A program made the translations under genes and the position numbers. The notes under the pieces are model-generated. The model was not told where the DNA came from, searched no databases, and worked only from the letters and a program-made list of their open reading frames with translations. Below are positions 7,531 to 10,544 of a stretch of DNA of 10,544 nt, one piece after another. Numbering within the stretch: the stretch's first letter is position 1; each line of letters begins with the position of its first letter. The stretch spans positions 1 through 10,544 of the forward strand of contig CAYMNG010000088.1 in NCBI GenBank assembly GCA_964391765.1, written 5' to 3'. Origin of the DNA: UBA10649 sp964391765. GTDB taxonomy: Bacteria; Actinomycetota; Actinomycetes; S36-B12.

Positions 7531-7854
7531 TCAGGTGTTCGGCAACGCGGCCAGGCCGTCGGTTCCGATGTGGCGGTGCGGTTCGCGCATGTTGTGGCAG
7601 GCGGCCAGCAGCAGCGACCGATCACAGCCGGGTCCTGCACCACGCCCTGGGCCAGCTGGATCCCGACCAGCGGACAACGGTGCTCGTCCGAAGGCCTCGT
7701 GTCCTGGCAGCCCGCGCCGCACCCCGGCGATCGCGTCGCATCGCGGCGACGGCGATGGAGTCCTCGGGTGCCAGTCGACCTCGCCGAGCAGTCGTGCCCA
7801 GGACGCCGGCCGCCGTTCGGGGTCCGGCCACTGGTCCGGTGTCAGGGCTGGCAT
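7531..7854 (-). pseudogene. Small gene of the MoxR/VWA operon, apparently frameshifted three times
   Basis: An ATG at 7854 starts 13 bp inside the end of the VWA gene and the frame stays open to TGA at 7531 (107 codons). The middle, however, reads as Gly/Pro/Arg low complexity, and G/C preference at third positions moves between frames. The coding-like parts are MPALTPDQWPD...LLGEVDWHP in frame 1, EDSIAVAAMRRDRRGAA in a second, QDTRPSDEHRCPLVGIQLAQG in a third, and SLLLAACHNMREPHRHIGTD to the stop back in frame 1. Each change needs one extra base, and candidate sites are G/C runs near 7766-7768, 7711-7713 and 7618-7619. The rebuilt protein would be about 108 residues. I do not recognise its family. 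It is either a decaying gene or three assembly errors; the unshifted 107-residue frame is a less likely alternative. Confidence 0.58.
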
Positions 7855-9119
7855 TCGACCCGTTCGGCCCAGCCCGGGGTGCTCGGGAGGGGGTCGCCGA
7901 GGCGGCCGATGATGACGGCGACGACCGGGATGGCCGGCGCGCTGGCGGGCCACGGCGTGTAACCGTCGGTCATCACGATGATCAGCGTCGGGCGGGGTTT
8001 GAGCGCGACCGCAGCCTCGATGCCGACGCCCATGTCGGTGCCGCCGCCACCACCCAATCTCACGTCGGCCGCGGCGCGGACCTGGCTGACGGCATGGACC
8101 GCCGCATCGGTGGCCAGGACGGTGACGCTGCGGCCGGCGACGCCCATGCCGGTGAGCACGCCGTCGACCTCTCCCAGCGCGCGGGCCAGCAGGCCGTCGT
8201 CGACGCTGCCGGAGGTGTCGACGACGACGGCGACCTCGGGCAGGGGCCGGCGGGTCGCGGGCAGGATGATCCGTCCGGCGGCGGCCTGTCGGCGGGAGAT
8301 CTTCGTGTAGGTGTAGTCGGTGTGGCCGTGCGCCCAGCCGACGCCGCGGCGGACGGCGGCCGCGAGAACCTGCGACCAGGGGACGACGGGTTCGAGGACC
8401 TGCTGGACCCAGCGGTCCCACTGCCCGGGTGTGGTGCCGATACGGGTCTGGTGCTCGCGGAACTCGATCGCGACGCGTCGTCGGATGTCGTCGCCGTGCG
8501 CCTGGCCGACGCCGCCGATGTCGTCGCTCGGCGGCAGTTCGTAGTCGCGGTGCTGGGCGTCGCAGCCGCTGCCGCAGGAGTCGTCGCCGTCGTCGGGCTG
8601 CTGCTCGCGCGGGACGTCGCTGTCGTCGCCCTCCTCGCGGTCGTCCGCGATGACGGCGAGGCCGGACAGTTGCGCGAAGTACTCCTCGGCCGACCTGCCG
8701 GGTGTCAGGCCGAGGTCGCCCGCGGTGTCCAGGCCGGTCGCCAGGTCGGTGGTGATCTCGGCGATGGTGGCGTCGCAGGCGACCTTCCAGTGCTTGGCGT
8801 TGGCGCGTCGGACCTCGAGGTCCTCGCCGCGGTCGGCGTGCTCGCCGAGCAGGTGCCAGGTCAGGTGGGCCAGGTGCGCGGCGATGACCGGGACGTCCGT
8901 GGCGAGGATCCAGCTCGGGTTGACGTACAGCCGCCACAGCCGGTCGACGGTCACCTCCCGCACGCGCGTCGTGGCAACGGGGATCAGCGCGTACAGCGCC
9001 GTCGCCAGGTACGGCAGGTTCCCGCAGCCGCGAGGCGACGACGTGGTGATGAGCCAGATCTTCGCCGCCGCGAGCCGGTCGAGCGCGTCGCGGTCCAGCG
9101 GCGCTGGGCGCCCGGTCAC
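7842..9119 (-). CDS. VWA-domain protein with DUF2201-like (metallopeptidase-derived) N-terminal half
   Basis: A 425-residue protein, probably cytoplasmic (no signal peptide or membrane segment). The C-terminal von Willebrand A domain (about 294-410) has a full MIDAS: DTSGS (Asp301, Ser303, Ser305), Thr361 in GGGGTDMG and Asp385 in MTDG. The N-terminal half resembles the DUF2201 putative metallopeptidase region that usually precedes this VWA type, with HLTWHLLGEHADR (85-97) where HExxH is expected. The catalytic Glu is Leu here, so peptidase activity is doubtful. An acidic linker (159-181) leads to CGSGC (182-186). GTG at 9119 overlaps the ATPase stop (GTGA), so the two are probably translated together. 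In MoxR-VWA pairs the VWA protein is thought to bind the client or adaptor for the ATPase. The DUF2201 assignment is from motif memory. Confidence 0.83.
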   Translation of the reverse strand: MTGRPAPLDRDALDRLAAAKIWLITTSSPRGCGNLPYLATALYALIPVATTRVREVTVDRLWRLYVNPSWILATDVPVIAAHLAHLTWHLLGEHADRGEDLEVRRANAKHWKVACDATIAEITTDLATGLDTAGDLGLTPGRSAEEYFAQLSGLAVIADDREEGDDSDVPREQQPDDGDDSCGSGCDAQHRDYELPPSDDIGGVGQAHGDDIRRRVAIEFREHQTRIGTTPGQWDRWVQQVLEPVVPWSQVLAAAVRRGVGWAHGHTDYTYTKISRRQAAAGRIILPATRRPLPEVAVVVDTSGSVDDGLLARALGEVDGVLTGMGVAGRSVTVLATDAAVHAVSQVRAAADVRLGGGGGTDMGVGIEAAVALKPRPTLIIVMTDGYTPWPASAPAIPVVAVIIGRLGDPLPSTPGWAERVECQP

Positions 9120-10243
9120 GACGGCAGCAGCCCGGCCAGCGCTAGTGGGGCCGCGAACACGCCCATCCCGGGCGGCAGCTCGGCTCCGGCGGGTCGCCCG
9201 TCACCGCGCAGCAGCGCCCGGACGACCGGGACGGCCGGGTCGACGCCGACCTCCTCCGCCGCGACGACGCACACCCCCATGGCTGCGGTCCACCGCGGCG
9301 CGGTCCGGTCCCCGACGAGCGCGGCGAGCACCGACTGCAGGGCCATGTGGACCCGGTCCGGGCGCATCCCGGCGAACATGCCGCCCCCGCCAGTGGCCAG
9401 GAGCATCTCGGGGTCCGGCAGGTCCAGCGCCGACCGCCACGACAAGAACTCGTGCCCCGTCGGTGCGCCGATCACACCGTGCACGAGCAGGCGCACGACG
9501 TCACTGCCGAAGCCGGCCGCCCCGGCCAGGGCGAGCAGCCGCGCGGCGTAGTCCCACGTGCGCGGGGTCGGGAAGGCGCGCCCGCGCGAGGCGGCGTCCG
9601 ACGGCACGCTGGACAGCTGACCGCCACGTGCCCGCACGAAGCCGGCGACCAGCGCCCGGGCCGCGGCCAGGTGCGCGGGGTAGTCGGCCGGGAGGTCGGG
9701 CACGGTCATGGTCGGCCATGTGCCGGACACGATCGACTCGGTGAACACCTCCATCGGGATGACCCATTCGATGTGGCAGAAGCGGTTCGCCGTCGGGGCG
9801 GACAGCTCCCAGCCGGCGGCGGCGACGTCCGCCGGGTTGGCGGCCGCACCGAACGAGACTCGGTCCGGCAACTGGAGCGCGCCGACCTCTCCGTGCGTCA
9901 GCGGCCGCAGCGCGGCGGCCTGGACCGCCGGCGCGGCGGTGGTCCACTCGTCGAAGAAGACCAGCGACGGTCCGGCGTGCTCGAAGGTGCGCACCGCCCA
10001 CTGCGGCGGGGCCAGCGTGACGCTGCCGTTGGCGTTCACCACCGGCAGGCCGGCGAAGTCGCTGGGCTCGTAGTGCGAGCAGATGAGCGTCTCGACGTGG
10101 AAGCCGCTGTCGGTCGCCGACTCGACCACCGCGGTCTTGCCCGCACCCGGGTCCCCCCACAACAGGAACGGGATGCGCGTGGCGATGCACACCGCCATCG
10201 CGTCGAGGACGGCCTGGTAGCCGACACGGTCTCGGGCGGTCAT
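9116..10243 (-). CDS. MoxR-type AAA+ ATPase
   Basis: A 375-residue ATPase. Walker A is GDPGAGKT (30-37), Walker B LVFFDEW (94-100), sensor 1 AAANPAD with Asn136, and an arginine finger candidate is Arg154 in TANRF. The segment CSHYEPSDFAGLPVV (55-69) resembles the DP-x-DF-x-G-x-P stretch following Walker A in MoxR proteins. The C-terminal ~170 residues form a helical lid and an extension of unclear function. MoxR ATPases work with VWA proteins as chaperone-like machines that load cofactors or activate client complexes; the client here is unknown. ATG at 10243 has GGAAGGGA 4 bp upstream (10248-10255) and overlaps the stop of the preceding gene (ATGA). It overlaps the VWA gene by 4 bp at its other end, so all three are probably one operon. 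Confidence 0.92.
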   Translation of the reverse strand: MTARDRVGYQAVLDAMAVCIATRIPFLLWGDPGAGKTAVVESATDSGFHVETLICSHYEPSDFAGLPVVNANGSVTLAPPQWAVRTFEHAGPSLVFFDEWTTAAPAVQAAALRPLTHGEVGALQLPDRVSFGAAANPADVAAAGWELSAPTANRFCHIEWVIPMEVFTESIVSGTWPTMTVPDLPADYPAHLAAARALVAGFVRARGGQLSSVPSDAASRGRAFPTPRTWDYAARLLALAGAAGFGSDVVRLLVHGVIGAPTGHEFLSWRSALDLPDPEMLLATGGGGMFAGMRPDRVHMALQSVLAALVGDRTAPRWTAAMGVCVVAAEEVGVDPAVPVVRALLRGDGRPAGAELPPGMGVFAAPLALAGLLPS

Positions 10244-10544
10244 GGGGTCCCTTCCATCGAAGCGTGCAGGCGCAGGTAGGCGGTGAGCTCCTCGGCGTCG
10301 TCGAACCCAAAGCCGCGGTCGTCGCGCCCAGGGAACGAACCGATCCCATCACGCGGGTCGACGGCGCCGCCCGCCACCGCCAGGTAGAACGTGCGAGGCA
10401 GGGCGTCGACGGCACCGGCGCTGCGATGGATCGCGACGATGCCGATCGGCGTCAGCCCGAGCCGGTGGAGATACGCCACGTCCGTGATCCCGCCCCGGCA
10501 GGCCGCGCTGGCCCGCCAGATCGCCGGGTCCGCCGGGTCCAGGT
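10240..10544 (-). CDS. Hypothetical protein, C-terminal part (N-terminus outside window)
   Basis: The last 101 residues of a gene whose frame is open to the window edge. Third codon positions are almost all G/C from the edge to the stop, supporting real coding beyond a possible internal GTG at 10479 that would give only 79 residues. Readable segments are LDPADPAIWRASAACRGG, VAYLHRLGLTPIGIVAIHRS, LPRTFYLAVAGGAVDPRDG and FDDAEELTAYLRLHAS. It appears soluble and alpha/beta in character, with no recognised motif. Its TGA overlaps the MoxR ATG (ATGA), so it is part of the same operon and may encode a partner or client of the ATPase. I do not recognise the family. Confidence 0.7.
   Translation of the reverse strand, partial: LDPADPAIWRASAACRGGITDVAYLHRLGLTPIGIVAIHRSAGAVDALPRTFYLAVAGGAVDPRDGIGSFPGRDDRGFGFDDAEELTAYLRLHASMEGTP

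Noticed and set aside
7393..7962. Plus-strand open frames after crp as a possible gene in the gap
   Set aside because: The peptides are low complexity, lack a ribosome site and run opposite to the stronger coding signal at 7531-7854.
7680..9551. 623-codon open frame on the plus strand
   Set aside because: It lies antisense to the VWA and MoxR genes, is made of Arg/Gly/Asp/Val low-complexity text with no motif, and results from the absence of stop codons in high-GC DNA.

Overview
The window is very G+C-rich, densely packed DNA with GTG starts, 1-bp gaps and 4-bp ATGA/GTGA overlaps, and strong G/C preference at third codon positions. Together with MarP-, CRP/GlxR- and actinobacterial-type holin-family genes this points to a high-GC actinomycete. 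No closer assignment is supported. It looks like ordinary chromosome: no tRNA, rRNA, CRISPR array, insertion sequence or phage module was seen.

Left block, + strand (1-3996): the 3' end of acetyl-CoA synthetase (acs), the Na+/H+ antiporter nhaA, a small membrane protein of the phage-holin-like Phage_holin_3_6 type, an epoxide-hydrolase-like alpha/beta hydrolase with Gly where the nucleophile should be, and a DUF309 protein. Spacings are short and the last two genes overlap by 4 bp.

Middle block, - strand (6569 down to 3981): nth (endonuclease III), a CoA-pyrophosphatase-type NUDIX hydrolase and a MarP-like membrane serine protease, tightly coupled. The marP and DUF309 genes run tail to tail and overlap by 16 bp. 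nth is divergent from a CRP/GlxR-type cAMP-responsive regulator (6692-7366, +). The short nth-crp gap holds a TANNNTA element that could serve both directions and would make nth leaderless. From memory, the order acs / membrane protein / EphE / MarP / NUDIX / nth / crp parallels Mycobacterium tuberculosis Rv3667-Rv3676, so this half is conserved backbone.

Right block, - strand (10544 down to 7531): a different, accessory-looking operon. It has an unrecognised gene cut by the window edge, a MoxR-type AAA+ ATPase, a VWA protein with a DUF2201-like (metallopeptidase-derived) N-terminal half, and a small gene starting inside the VWA gene. That last gene appears broken by three single-base frame changes (or carries assembly errors), because its coding signal moves through all three frames. 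The ATPase and VWA genes overlap by 4 bp, so they are probably translated together and act as a MoxR/VWA chaperone-like pair with an unknown client. This operon is the part of the window most likely to be undescribed; the broken gene and the edge gene are its uncharacterised members.
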